NCBI RefSeq assembly: GCF_963924675.1
Contig: NC_089238.1
Span: forward strand, 46,642,879 to 46,706,878
Reading direction: 5' to 3'
DNA from: Phocoena phocoena
Lineage: Eukaryota > Chordata > Mammalia > Artiodactyla > Phocoenidae
DNA: 64,000 nucleotides
In this document: piece after piece, positions 10,691 to 22,341 of the stretch
Layout of the letters: each line of letters starts with the position of its first letter
Numbering within the stretch: the first letter of the stretch is position 1
Notes under the pieces: model-generated
What the model saw: the letters and a program-made list of their open reading frames with translations, nothing else
Told to the model about the DNA's origin: nothing
Databases searched by the model: none
Program-made: the position numbers and the translations under genes

Positions 10691-11787
10691 ATTCTATTTG
10701 ATCTCTAAGCTTCCAAAGGCAGGCTGTCAATCACTGGGCTCACAATGAAATAAACAGCTTCTCCTAAACTTCTTCCTTTTTGGTCTATTTTTCAGGCCTT
10801 TTATTTTAACATCAATTCCCTAAGATATCCCCAAATTAAGACCAAAACTATGCAATGAATTTAAGCTGGACAGGACAAGAAATTATTAAATAAGGATGTC
10901 AAAGAGCACTATTCTCAGAAAACTAAATCCACTATTTTGGATTCTTGATGGAATAGTACTAGGATGGAGAAGGAAAGGATAATCAAGAATTACATTTCTG
11001 GAGTTCCTCTGCGCACCTGTAAAGGAATTCATCACCCTTATTCATTTAAATCCAATTCCCTCAGGAGAAACCGCTCATCCTTCAGGTAAAGCTTTTAGAA
11101 ATGACTAAGGAAAAAATTTCATATGAATAAACACCAATGGATGAGATCTGGAGGAGAGATAGAGAGACAGAACTAAGAGCAAAAAATGATTATCTCCCTA
11201 GGACAACAAACAAAAATAATTCAAAAGGGAAGAGGAAGTAATGGGAAAGCCACCTCCTATATGGAAAGAAAACCCCCTTTCCTTAGCTTCTTAACAGCTG
11301 CTTAGAAAAGACATTCTTGCTAGCTTCTACTGAAGTCTAACAATTCATTTCTAATTCTATCCCATGTCCCACTATGTTCTTCACAAAGTCCACTCAGTCT
11401 TTGTGATGAGGACCCTGAAAATCTAAGTCAACAAATATTTTATATAAAATTTAAAATGCTCTTTATCCAACTAAAATTTGCTGCTAAATAAAATAGAAAG
11501 GAACTTTACTCTTTTGTAAAGTTATAAAACATTACTCTTTTATTTACTTACTGAACAGGAAACTGCCTCTACCTAATTGTGTCAAACCACTGCAAATAGA
11601 CATTCAATTTGTTATGCGAGTACCAATTTTGTTTTGTGAGAAAACTGTAAATTATTATTCTGTTCTACAGAAAATGGAAAACTTTACTTAGAGTATCTGG
11701 GAGTGGGGAGGTAAAAGCCAAAAGAATCTCTGTTTTAGCCTTAATAAAAAAAAATTATAAGGGGAAATACAGATTGCTACATGCCTT
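10691..11787. other. unassigned unique sequence
   Basis: No gene or recognisable repeat seen. Confidence 0.55.
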
Positions 11788-11800
11788 AAGAAACATTGTA

Positions 11801-12096
11801 GGGACTTCCCTGGTGGTCCAGTGGCTAAGACTCCACCTCCAATGCAGTGGGCCTGGGTTTGATCCCTGGTCAGGGAACTAGATCTCACATGCTGCAACTA
11901 AAGATCCCATGTGCCACAACTAAAGATCCTACATGCTGCAACTAAGGAGCCTGCATGCTGCAACTAAGGAGCCCACATGCTGCAACTAAGGAGCCCACAT
12001 GTAGCAACGAAAAGCCCACACGCGGCAAGGAAGATCCCATGTGCCACAACTAAGACTGGGTGCAGCATAAATAAATAATTTTCCCCCCCTAAAAAA
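11801..12096 (+). mobile_element. CHR-type SINE, CAACTAAG-repeat form
   Basis: Head 'gggacttccctggtggtcc', then about seven CAACTAAGGAGCCCACATGCTG-like units and an AAATAAAT tail. The outer direct repeat aagaaacattgta (11788-11800) is matched by aagaaacactgta at 12420-12432, beyond the next SINE, so that SINE inserted into this one's tail. Confidence 0.93.
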
Positions 12097-12419
12097 GGGG
12101 GGACATCCCCGGTGGTGCAGGGGTTAAGAATCCGCCTGCCAATGCAGGGGACACGGGTTCGATCCCTGGTCAGGGAAGATCCCAGACGCCGCAGAGCAAC
12201 TAAGCCCTTGCACCACTACTACTGAGCGTGCACTCTAGAGCCTGCGATCCACAACTACTGAAGCCCATGCTCCACAACAAGAGAAGCCAACCGCAATGAG
12301 AAGCCCATGGACCACAATGAAGAGTAGCCCCCACTCGCAGCAACTAGAGAAAGTCCGTGCATAGCAATAAAGACCCAACGCAGCCAAAAATAAATAAATA
12401 AATTTATTTAGGAAAAAAA
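12097..12419 (+). mobile_element. CHR-type SINE, long form, in the tail of another SINE
   Basis: Head 'acatccccggtggtgcaggg', box B 'gggttcgatccctggtc', long body, AAATAAAT tail. Same strand as its host SINE. Confidence 0.92.
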
Positions 12420-12714
12420 AAGAAACACTGTAGAATCCGTTGATTCTTTAAATTATGTGTAACTTTTATAAAAAAAACTTAAAGAAAGAAAAATAAAATT
12501 ATAATAAAATTAAAGAATTCTGAAACTTCTTAAAGATACCTTGTTACTAAGTGTGCTGAGTTTATTCTTGTGAATCTCAAAACTTAAAATGGGTGAAAAT
12601 TTACTACACTTCCTGTTAAGGCCTGATCTTGCTTAGAATCTCTACAGATTCTTGACCCAAACCACATGGCATACTTATACTACCTAAATTCAGGTTGACT
12701 GTATTCAGTGTATA

Positions 12715-13150
12715 TGGTATTTAAAGGGTAATTTCAGAGTTGGTAACTTATTGGATGTGGAAGTGAGGGAAAGAAGAATGAAGGATGATGGCTGCCCTAC
12801 TTTACAAGTTGGGGAACAAAGTGGAAGGTGGTACCTTCCCTGAAAAGTGAAATTCAGGCCCATTAGGCTTGTATTAGCGGGTATTGAGCTCAGTTTCAGA
12901 GATGTTGAGACTGAGGTGCCCGTGGACATACCCTGAAAGTGTAGTTGGCAATATGTGTCTGGAGCTCAGGAAAGAGATTTAGGTTAGTGACAGAGATATG
13001 GTAATCATCACATTTAGGTCAGAATGAAATCACCTAGGCTGAGAGAGAACAGAACCCTTGATAGAACATTCAAGCCCTTAACTGAGGAGGTGAGTGAAAA
13101 ACAACAGTCCGATAGGGAAGCCACAGAGAAATGTTTTAAGAAGGGAATGG
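12715..13150 (-). mobile_element. L2 LINE, internal ORF fragment
   Basis: The plus strand reads like reverse-complemented L2 coding sequence ('ttattggatgtggaagtgag', 'gttgagactgaggtgcccgt', 'gtctggagctcaggaaagag', 'atcacctaggctgagagaga'). Old and full of stops. Confidence 0.6.
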
Positions 13151-13388
13151 TCACATGTTGATGATTCCATTTATATAAAAGTAGATTAGTAGAGTCTAGG
13201 TAAAGGAATGAATGGGGATTAACTATAAATGGGCACGAGACATATTTCTGGGGTGATAAAAATGTAAAACTGATTTATGGTGATGATTACACCATTCAGT
13301 AAAGTTGCTAAAAATCAATGTAAACTTGAAATTGGTGGATTCTGTGATATGTAAAATACACTTCAATAAAGCTGTTAAAAAAAAGATC
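13151..13388 (+). mobile_element. L1M-type LINE 3' end
   Basis: Typical mammalian-wide L1 terminus: 'ttctggggtgataaaaatgt', 'ggtgatgattacaccattca', and the end 'acttcaataaagctgttaaa' followed by A8. Confidence 0.78.
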
Positions 13389-14454
13389 AGGTTGAGTATT
13401 GCATCTTCCACATTGTGATGTGGCTGCTGTCCCTAGTGTGAGAAAATGTTTGCTGAGATTTACAGTAAACAAAATTATACGCTCCTGCACCAAGCCAGCT
13501 GGAAACCCCTCCCATACATATCTAAGCATGCATTCTAATTTTTAAAAGAGAGATGTCTTATTTATTAAAGTTCAGGGCAAATCTCTTAAGTTCAGAAAGT
13601 AAAATTTTGTACACATGTACAGAAAGCGAAAGTATTATGTAATAAGGAGATGGTCAACTCCCAACGAGGTACATTTGGAAATGTGAAGGGATATTTTTCT
13701 TTATCACACCAACTTGGAAGGGGGAGAAACACTAGCATTTAGAGGGCAATGTTTTAACTATCATTTACTGCTTTTAAAAACAGTAAATCAGAAATACATA
13801 CTGGTCTTCATTTATACGTAATAAAAGCAGCCTCAATGTTATTGGGTCAAACAGTTGTAAGAAGGCATTCAACTTTTTATATGAATATAAAAAATATAAA
13901 AAGAGGCTGAGTATACTAAATGTCCTTCAATGTATAGGACAGTACTACACAAGGAGAAATGATTCCTCCAAAATGCCGAAAGTATTCCTGCTGAAAAACA
14001 CGGATTTAAACCACGTTCCTATCTAGTAACACCTCAAAATGTAAAATATCTGTAGATTCTTATTCTAGAAATTTAAATATAAGGCATATACGTTAGTAAC
14101 AAAACACTTCACCATATTCAAATTAAAAATATAATTTCCCAAAATTTTAACTTTGAAAAATCGCACATGACTATTAGATGTTCAAATTTTAGAAATACTG
14201 TAACATAAATTATTTAAAGATATTTAATTTTTCAGTTATTTGTCGCTTAGCTTGAACCAGCCTTATAAATTTCTCTGAGCTTTAAGCACTTTTTTGACAG
14301 ACCAGGCAATAACATTTATAAGCACTTTGCTGTAACACCAAAGTTTTATATTTTCCTTTGAGTCTTTAGAAATTTTAATTTCAGGAGCTGCCTCAAGATA
14401 CAACCATAGTATACTGTATATCTTTTCAGTAAAGCATTATACTGTATTATAACC
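13389..14454. other. unassigned unique sequence
   Basis: A/T-rich; only short open frames without recognisable products. Confidence 0.55.
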
Positions 14455-14565
14455 TGCTTATATGTTTCTGGAGGGTGGAATTTTATCTATTCCATATACA
14501 CATTGCCCAATACAATTAACACAGTAAATGCTCAATAATGTTTCAAGAATAACTAAATAAAGTTA
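14455..14565 (+). mobile_element. L2 LINE 3' end fragment
   Basis: Matches the L2 terminus: 'ctggagggtggaattttatc', 'cagtaaatgctcaataatgt', 'aataactaaataaag'. Confidence 0.5.
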
Positions 14566-14704
14566 TTAAAAACTACAGACATAATCTATATGATGAACAA
14601 AACTTAGCTGTGTGCCTTTATTTTCAGAATTAGATAATTTTATACTGGAAAGCCTTAATAGTAATTTTATAAGGTAGAGAAGTGCTTGGATGAAGGTTAC
14701 AATG

Positions 14705-14770
14705 AACTAAATGGCTGCTCCAGCCATAACTAAATGGCTGCTCCAGCCATAACTAAATGGCTGCTCCAGC
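14705..14770. repeat. 23-bp minisatellite, 2.9 perfect copies
   Basis: The unit aactaaatggctgctccagccat is tandemly repeated at 14705-14727, 14728-14750 and (20 bp) 14751-14770. All copies are identical, in otherwise unique sequence and with no link to a SINE. Confidence 0.95.
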
Positions 14771-16386
14771 ATAAAAGAGACAAAGAACAGGCAGCAAAGG
14801 GTGGTTATTTGGAAAACACTGCACACCTATCCAACAAAGGACAGAATACACAGAAGTGAGTAGAGCAGCAATTATTCCCTCTTTCTTACACATTCTAAAC
14901 TCTTTCCATCACAGAGAACTACAACTTTCAGCCCATCTTCCTACACTTACACCAACACCTAAGATTAATATTTGCAAACCCTTTTCCTTCTGGGTGTTTG
15001 GTCAGGGGAGGGGGGTGAGCGAGAGAGGAGATAGCTGTGGAGGGGTACTAGCAGTTAAGGAGCAATGAAACACTTACTGACTGTATTCTAAAACATACAT
15101 ATTTTCATTTCTTGCAGTAGTCATTCAAAAGCTTCTTTCTGAGGCTGGGTAAGAGATTCCATAAAGTTTTGAGTATGTATTTTCATAATGTGGTCAAATG
15201 TTAAAGCTGGTAGGAAAGAGGGCTACAGGACTCAACTGATAGGATGTCCTGGAATCTTAATATATCTTGGTCAATATGTTGGCTTAAAAAGATAAGCATA
15301 TGGGGAGCAGCGGCTCTGCTTCATGGCAGGCAACGTCTCCACAGGGTGTGGGTTTCCTAGTGGGACAGCAGTCACACCATATGGTGCTGCTTTTATTGGC
15401 ATGGGCAGGACAGAAGCTGCCAAAAACTGAATGTGCTATTTTGGTCCGTAAGACGTGATAACTCCAAAATTTAAAACATAAGAATCTTTTAATTAAAAAA
15501 GATTTTTTTAATTTTACGATTTCAAAAATATTGGACTCTCATAATTCAAGGCTCAATTGGGTAACAGCTCTCAGCCTTTGAAATAAGACAAAGATTCAAA
15601 CAAAAGTCAAAAGATGGGGAATAAGCTTGGCAACAATTCTTTGAAAAAAATTTTTTTAAAGATTTAAACAAAACTTCTCCATAGTTATACTATAAACATA
15701 AAGATGCTATGTATAGAAACAGCTTCTGGAATACTATGCTGTGATAACATCAAACACGGGCAGTAGATGTGAGAAGCTGAAAGACGGTTCACCAATGGGA
15801 TGGATTCTATATTTCTCTCTAACTACTTCTCCAAGTTTCTGCACAGTAACACACCTCCAACTTCTCAAATAAGCTGATCTAACGTTTGGAGTTAGGACAA
15901 CCTTGGAAATATTCATGTTGAATCCACAGACAAACTATTTAACCCTTACAAACTCAGTCCTAGATCTGAGTAACTAGGTCCAACATTCTAAAAACAACAA
16001 CTTCAAATGCTATATTGAGGCTGGTAACATTAATTTCAGAAAAGCAATTTTTGAGAGCTTCCACACTTGTTTCAATGCTGGCCATTCCCCCACACCTGCT
16101 CCTTTTCTGAGAATTAGGTTAATTATACGTAATAAAAATAGCTTCTAGTTTGGCCTGAGATGACAAGATAGGTTTTATGAACTGCTTTATATAAGGCAAG
16201 AAAAATTTTAAGGACTAGGTTAAATCTAAAATTATGAGAACTTCATTTTCCTGCCCATTCAATTCCTTGAACAACAATAAACACAAATTATCTAGATTAA
16301 GGTGAATCGTAAACTCAAATAACATTCACCTAAAGAGAGCTTTTGTCTGGGCAACCCAAATATGTAGGAATATTCATATAAGCTAC
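14771..16386. other. unassigned unique sequence
   Basis: Contains a locally G/C-richer patch at about 15300-15460, noted in findings, that I cannot assign. A 70-codon open frame at 14856 has no recognisable features. Confidence 0.5.
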
Positions 16387-16497
16387 TGTGATTCTCAAAG
16401 TGCATCAATATCAGCATCTGCAAATTCTTGGACCTACTGAATCTATGTTGTAACCAGGCTTCGAAGTGATCTGATGCATGCTGGAGTTTAAGAACCA
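16387..16497 (-). mobile_element. hAT-Charlie MITE, MER5-type
   Basis: Both ends are recognisable: 'gtgattctcaaagtgcatca' and 'tggagtttaagaaccactg'. Between them is 'atctgcaaattcttggacct actgaatct', the reverse complement of the MER5-type body. Non-autonomous and ancient. Confidence 0.7.
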
Positions 16498-17324
16498 CTG
16501 AAGTAACAGTACTTGGACTCTCGATCTGAGAAAGACAGAGTATGCCAAATACAGATCACACTGCTGAAAGGCAATTTAGCAACTTTGGTTTATTCTGTCA
16601 TGCTGGCTGTTGTAACTTCCTGAGAATATTAATGCCTAGAAGTCATAAATTAATCAGAGGACTATGACAGGATTATCCGAGAAATGCTTTTAGGGTTTTA
16701 CAGAATTGTATCTTCTTATCCCTTCAAATGCTATACCTTTTTTTTTTTTAATAAAAGAAAATCTAACTTTAAAGTGTCGGTTGATTTGTGTGCACGTGTG
16801 TGTGTTCAGGGGCAGGGGGGCGCACCTTTAGGTGTCATGGCAAAGGCTATAATGATGTTAAACAGCTAATTTCAAATGAATGAGGTAAATCATGTGCCAG
16901 GAGAATTATTGGGGAGATAAAGGAGGAGGAAGAAGGGGAAGGCATCTTTTTAAAACTACTTTTTTTCACCTGCAGGCTCTTAAAAATTCTACCCATTCCT
17001 CCAAGGAGGCACAACAGAAGCTAGCCTAGAACAGGAAGTTAATTACAACTAAAAGAAAATGGCAAACACCTTTCCAGTTTTTCTTTTCTTACCAGTCCTA
17101 TATCTATCCTCCTGAGGAGTTAAGTTTTAACCAAAGAAGTTTCAAGTGTGTATAGCTTAAGACACTGCTATGACCTAGTTTGGAGGAGTGGAAAATAGAC
17201 TATATTTTCCACCAAAGATCACCGTTTTTTCTTTCAAATGTCTTGACTTGGAAGATATGAACTCCGTTAAGTTATAGGTCCTTTTGCTTAAGCCAGTGTT
17301 CAACCTCTGCTTTGGTTCTAAGTT
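16498..17324. other. unassigned unique sequence
   Basis: Nothing recognised besides a short TG-rich patch near 16790-16805. Confidence 0.55.
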
Positions 17325-17338
17325 CCTTTACCAGGTTT

Positions 17339-17594
17339 TTTTTTTTCTTAATATTTATTTCCTCATTCATTCATTCATTCATTTGGTTGTGCCAGGTCCT
17401 AGTTGTGGCAGGCAGTCTCCTTAGTTGCGGCTCGCCAGCTCCTTAGTTGCAGCAGGCGGGCTCCTTAGTTGTGGCATGAGAACTCTTAAGTCGTGGCATG
17501 CATGTGGGATCTACTTCCCTGACCAGGGATCGAACCCAGGACCCCAGCATTGGGAGCACTGAGTCTTAACCACTGCACCACCAGGGAAGTCCCC
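17339..17594 (-). mobile_element. CHR-type SINE, CAACTAAG-repeat form
   Basis: A tail with (CATT)n, then TCCTTAGTTG-type units and the head 'ccaccagggaagtccc'. TSD ccttta/ccttca + ccagttt-like at about 17325-17338 and 17595-17608. Confidence 0.92.
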
Positions 17595-17649
17595 CTTCAC
17601 CAGTTTTGAAAACATTTTAGTGTAGTACAAACACTAACTTATACACTAA

Positions 17650-18305
17650 GGAATTAAACAAAGAGTGGAAGAAGACTTTGAAGAATAGTTGTCATTTGAG
17701 CTGGGCCTTGAAAGATGAGGGGGGAGTTACAATAGATGAGAAGGAAGAGAGATTTCAGGCTTAGGGAACAATGTTCACTCCTTCACAAAGCCCAGGTGAC
17801 TCTGAGGTAGGTGATGGAGACAGAGTGTTGTACAAGACAGACAAGGGCATTACCTTGTGGAGCTTTCATGTGAGAGGATGCGATAAACAATGAAAAAATA
17901 GGCAGACAACTAAAATAATGGCTAATTTTGTCGTGAAAGAAACTGGGGAATAAAGAGTAACAGTGGAAATTTTTACTTTAGGTAAGGAGGGCAGGAAAAG
18001 TTTCTCTGTGGAGATGTCATTTAAGCCTAGATCTAAACGGAGAGGATGTAGCTATGAACAAGTGGGTGGGGAAAGTGGGGGTGGATGGAGAGTATTCTAG
18101 GCAGAAGGAACATCATATTGGAAAGAGTCTGGCATGTTTTAGCAACTAAAGAGTGCAGGTATGGACAAAGCCTAGTGAAAAGTAAAGTGGCAGAAAATAC
18201 ATTCAAAAAGAAGTCAGGAAAGAATTTGGATTTTACCTGAAATGCAGTGAGAAAGTGTTAAAAGAGTTTAATCAGGGGATAGACGTGATCAAATTACTTT
18301 TGCAA
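17650..18305 (-). mobile_element. L2 LINE fragment
   Basis: Reads as reverse-complemented L2 ORF2 and 3' region: 'gtcatttgagctgggccttg', 'ttctaggcagaaggaacatc', 'gaatttggattttacctgaa', 'tcaggggatagacgtgatca'. Old. Confidence 0.65.
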
Positions 18306-18325
18306 AAGAGATGTTTATTATTTTT

Positions 18326-18459
18326 CTTTTTCTTTATTTTTTATTTTTTTGGCTGTGCCATGTGGCTTGCAGGATCTTAGTTCCCCGACCAGAGATTGAA
18401 CCCAGGCTGACGGCAGTGAAAGTGCAGAGTCCTAACCACTGGACTGCCAAGGAATTCCC
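18326..18459 (-). mobile_element. CHR-type SINE, short older copy
   Basis: 'ttttttggctgtgccatgtg' to 'ccaaggaattccc' on the plus strand, a reverse-complemented head. The direct repeat tttattattttt lies on both sides (about 18314-18325 and 18463-18474). Confidence 0.87.
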
Positions 18460-18580
18460 TATTTATTATTTTTCAATAAAATTATTTTTTAAAAAAAACT
18501 TCAAGGTATACTTTGGGTAAATATCTAAGGCTGGAATTTCTGGATCATATGTTAAGTGCATGTTGAAATATAAGAAAATT

Positions 18581-18763
18581 CGCTACTATGTATAAAATAA
18601 ATAAGCTACAAGGATATATTGTACAGCTCAGGGGATATAGCCAATATTTTATAATAATTTTAAATGGAATATAATCTATATAAATTGTGAATCAGTATGT
18701 TGTACACCTGAAACTAATATAATATTGTAAATCAACTGTACCTCAATAAAAAAAATTTTTTTT
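18581..18763 (+). mobile_element. L1 LINE 3' end inside the old L1
   Basis: 'ctacaaggatatattgtaca' to 'caactgtacctcaataaaaa' is a typical L1 3' UTR terminus in plus orientation. It splits the minus-strand L1 between 'aagaaaatt' and 'cagttttccaaagtgg'. Confidence 0.82.
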
Positions 18764-19148
18764 AATTCAGTTTTCCAAAGTGGTTACACCAATTTACAAC
18801 CCACCCACTAGCAATGCATGAGAGTTCTAGTTGCTCCACCTCTTTGCCAACAATTGCTCATGTTTTTAATTTTAGCCATTCTAGTGGATAGTAAGTGGTA
18901 CCTCATGTTTTTAATTTGCATTTCCTTGATGACTAATGATATACAGAGTTTTTCCAAGTGGTAAGTGGCCATTAATATCATTTTTTTGTAAAGCATTGTT
19001 CAAATCTTTTTATTTTTAAAAATTGAGTTTACTATTATTGAATTTTAAGACTTGATTTACTCTAGACACATCATATGATGGATATATGTTTTACAAATAT
19101 TTTCTCCTAGTCTGTGGTTGCCATTTCGTTTTCTGATAGTGCTTTTTA

Positions 19149-19486
19149 TTTTTTTCAATTTTATTTATTTTTGGCTGTGTTGGGTCTTTGTTGCTGCGTG
19201 CAGGCTTTCTCTAGTTGCGGCGAGCAGGGGCTACTCTTCATCACGATGTGTGGGCTTCTCATTGCAGTGGCTTCTCTTGTTGCAGAGTATGGGCTCTAGG
19301 CGCGTGGGCTTCAGCAGTTGCAGCACACAGGCTCAGCAGCTGTGTCTCACAGGCTCTAGAGTGCAGGCTCAGTAGTTGTGGCACACGGGCTTAGTTGCTC
19401 CGCGGCATGTGGGATCTTCCCGGACCAGGGCTCAAACCCGTGTCCCCTTCATTGGCAGGTAACCACTGCACCACCAGGGGAGTCCC
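19149..19486 (-). mobile_element. CHR-type SINE, long form
   Basis: Plus strand runs from the ATTTATTT tail through 'tctagttgcggcgagcaggg' to 'ccaccaggggagtccc'. The TSD gatagtgcttttta lies at 19135-19148 and 19487-19500. Confidence 0.95.
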
Positions 19487-19642
19487 GATAGTGCTTTTTA
19501 AAGTGCAGAAATTTTAATTTTTATGTAATCAAATTTATCCATTTTTTCTTTTTATAGTTAGTGCTTTTATGTCTTAAGAAATCTTTGCCTACTCTGAGTT
19601 GATGAATATTCTGTATCTTTTCTAGAATTTTTATTTTTAGCT

Positions 19643-20022
19643 TGTGAAAAAAAAAGAGAGAGCAGGCCCAAAATGGCCCCACATCAGCAAATCAAGACAA
19701 TACCTAACCTAACTGCAGTTTCAGTCTTTACCAGGAATGTAACCTTTAACCAGTCAATCTGGTTAATTACTGGTGAGCACTAGTGAGGTAATCTGCCTGA
19801 GACCCCTTCTGTCCCCCAAAGGAAGGTGACCTTGCCTGAAACAACACACTCTTTGCTAGAAATTTCTTTTTTCTGTCCCCTTTCACCTATAAAAGCCACT
19901 CATTTTGTACAGCTCTTCCGAGCTCCTTTCTAGTTGCTAGATGGGATGCTGTCCTATTCATTAATCACTGAATAAGGCCAGTAAGATCTTTACATTTTTA
20001 CTCAGTCGAAGTTTGTTTAAAA
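19643..20022 (+). mobile_element. solo LTR, class I ERV type
   Basis: 380 bp beginning TG and bounded by the 4-bp repeat AGCT (19639-19642 and 20023-20026). Flanking L1 sequence rejoins across it. Inside are a TATA-like 'cacctataaaagccactc' and, about 100 bp later, 'tcactgaataaggcc', which could serve as a polyadenylation signal. The 3' end is AA rather than the usual CA, probably by mutation. No internal viral genes remain. Family not named. Confidence 0.75.
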
Positions 20023-20194
20023 AGCTTTTAAATTTATATCTATGATCCATTTCAAGTTATTTTTTGTGAAGGTGTGATGTAAGGCTGAAGTTAATTTTCT
20101 TCCCATATAAACACAACAGAGTCCTAAACAAATTGTGCTTGAACAACTATCCTTTCCTTTTTGATTGGCATCTTTGTTGAAAATCATTTGATCA

Positions 20195-21098
20195 TGTAGG
20201 CAGATGGGGTATAGGATCCCCAGAGGAAAAGAAGCAGATACAGCCTTTTTTGACATAAAAGAAGGCATTTTAGGCCTAAGCCATTTTGTAATCTAAGCCA
20301 GGCCACAATGCTTGCCCTTAACAGGTCTCAGCAATTAATGATCCTAAGTGAACAAAGGAATGCAGGAACAGAGGAAAAGCAGTCAAGAAACAATAATTCA
20401 GGGACTTCCTTGGTGGCATAGTGGTTAAGACTGCGCACTCCCAATGCAGGGGGCCTGGGCTCCATCCCTCGACAGGGAACTAGATCCCACATGCATACCG
20501 AAACTAAGAGTTTGCATGCCACAAATAAGGAGCCTGCGTGCAGCAACTAAGAAGCCCACGAGCCACAACTAAGGAGCCTACCTGCCACGACTAAGACCCG
20601 GCACAACCAAATAAATAAATATTAAAAAAAAGAAAGAAACAGTAGTTCAGCAATAAAACAGAGTCCTACTTCCTTCTCAAGGGATATAAATGACAATCTG
20701 ATACATATCTTTGCGCTGTTCAACAGGAACTAAGGCCCCATCCAGGTGGAGAATGGCAACTACATGCTAAAAACCCCAGACTGGCCAGAATCTAAGGAAT
20801 TATAATGGTGACCTTTTCTGACCCTCATGACTTTAATCAGCTAAAGCTTGGACTCAACCTCTGCCTCAGTTCTATGCTGAATTCTCCTCTGTTCAAGCCC
20901 CTTCATGAATATGCATGTACCCTTAGCTTAAAACTTCCCCAGTTTTGCTGTTCAGGGAGACACTGCTTTGGGAAAGATCTCCCGTGTTCTCCTCCTTACT
21001 TGCTGCAAGTAACAAATCCTTCCTTCTCCCAGTCTTTGGCTTGGTTGTATCTTTTGGCTCAACACCCACCAAGAGGTGAAATCAGTTTTCAGGTAACA
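20195..21098 (+). mobile_element. solo LTR, class I ERV type, interrupted by a SINE
   Basis: Begins TGTAGG and ends GTAACA, flanked by the 4-bp repeat ATCA (20191-20194 and 21099-21102). About 655 bp remain once the SINE and its TSD are removed. The 3' half ('cagggagacactgctttggg', 'aagatctcccgtgttctcct', 'gctgcaagtaacaaatcctt') resembles the R/U5 of MER41-like class I LTRs. No viral coding sequence adjoins. Confidence 0.78.
20401..20633 (+). mobile_element. CHR-type SINE, CAACTAAG-repeat form
   Basis: Inserted in the LTR. The TSD aagaaacaataattca / aagaaacagtagttca lies at 20385-20400 and 20634-20649; two differences between the copies show moderate age. Confidence 0.94.
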
Positions 21099-21231
21099 AT
21101 CAGGCATATGTGGACCTATTTATCAACTTTCGATTCTGAACCACTGAATAGACAGTATTTTAGGCTTGGGGGCCATATATAGTCTCTGTTATACTCAATT
21201 TGGTAACTGTAGATCAAAAGCAGCCCTAGGG

Positions 21232-21405
21232 GGCTTCCCTGGTGGCGCAGTGGTTGGGAGTCCGCCTGCCGATGCAGGGGACACGGGTTCGTGCCCCGGT
21301 CTGGGAAGATCCCACATGCTGTGGAGCGGCTGGGCCCATGAGCCGTGGCCGCTGAGCCTGTGCTCTGCAACGGGAGAGGCCACAGCAGTGAGAGGCCCAC
21401 GTACC

Positions 21406-21440
<35 letters not shown>
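21232..21440 (+). mobile_element. CHR-type SINE, short form
   Basis: Near-consensus with a 32-A tail. The TSD gcagccctaggg is at 21220-21231 and 21441-21452, with no mismatch. An 18-bp segment around 'gcgtccggag' is missing. Confidence 0.96.
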
Positions 21441-21441
<1 letters not shown>

Positions 21442-21514
21442 CAGCCCTAGGGAATACGTAAACAAATAGGTTTAGCTTTGTTTCACTGAAATTTTACTTA
21501 CAAAACACACAGCC

Positions 21515-21720
21515 GGGCTTCCCTGGTGGCGCAGTGGTTGAGAGTCCGCCTGCCGATGCAGGGGACACGGGTTCGTGCCCCGGTCTGGGAGGATCCCACA
21601 TGCCGCGGAGCGGCTGGGCCCGTGAGCCATGGCCGCTGAGCCTGCGCGTCCGGAGCCTGTCCTCCGCAACGGGAGAGGCCACAACAGTGAAAGGCCCGCG
21701 TAACGCATAAAAAAAAAAAA
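21515..21720 (+). mobile_element. CHR-type SINE, short form
   Basis: Near-consensus. acacacagcc stands at 21505-21514 and 21721-21730. Confidence 0.95.
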
Positions 21721-21785
21721 ACACACAGCCATTTTGTCAACCCCAGGTTTATAAGTTTATCTTTCTGACAATACCATACTGTCTT

Positions 21786-22067
21786 TTTTTTAATATATAT
21801 ATTTTGGCTGTGTTGGGTCTTCGTTGCTGTATGTGGGCTTTCTCTAGTTGTGGTGAGCAGCAGCTACTCTTCATTGCGGTGCGTGGGTTTCTCATTGCGG
21901 TGGCTTCTCTTGTTGCAGAGCATGGGCTCTAGGTGCATGGGCTCAGTAGTTGTGGCAAACGGGCTTAGTTGCTCCGTGTCATGTGGGATCTTCCTGGACC
22001 AGGGCTCAAACCCGTGTCTGCTGCATTGGCAGGCGGATTCTTAACCACTGCGCCACAAGGGAAGCCC
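21786..22067 (-). mobile_element. CHR-type SINE, long form
   Basis: Plus strand begins with T-run/TATATA tail and ends 'cgccacaagggaagccc'. The TSD taccatactgtctt is at 21772-21785 and 22068-22081, inside the old L1. Confidence 0.95.
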
Positions 22068-22341
22068 TACCATACTGTCTTGATTACTTTATAGTAAATC
22101 TTTGTAAGTGCTGAAATACAAGTAATGCAAGTCATCCAATTTTATTCTTTTTCAGCTGTTTAGCTATTCAAGCTCACTTGCATTTCTATATAAATGCAAG
22201 ACTCAGCTTGTCAGTTTCTATTACCTAGCCCCCCCAAAAAAGCCTGCTGGGATTTTGACTGCGATTGCGTTGAACAGATCTGCAGGTCTTCCAAATCTAG
22301 GAAGAATATTATCTCTTTCTGTTAAGTTGGATCTTTACTTT

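Larger units (their letters stand above)
21151..21747 (+). mobile_element. hAT-Charlie-type MITE carrying two SINEs
   Basis: Pieces 'acagtattttaggcttgggg gccatatatagtctctgtta', 'gaatacgtaaacaaataggt' and 'actgaaattttacttacaaa ... gtcaaccccag' match a well-known non-autonomous hAT with internal 'tttaggctttgtgggcc'. A sister copy lies at 37351-37532. Two short-form SINEs (21232-21440, 21515-21720) split it. Confidence 0.7.
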
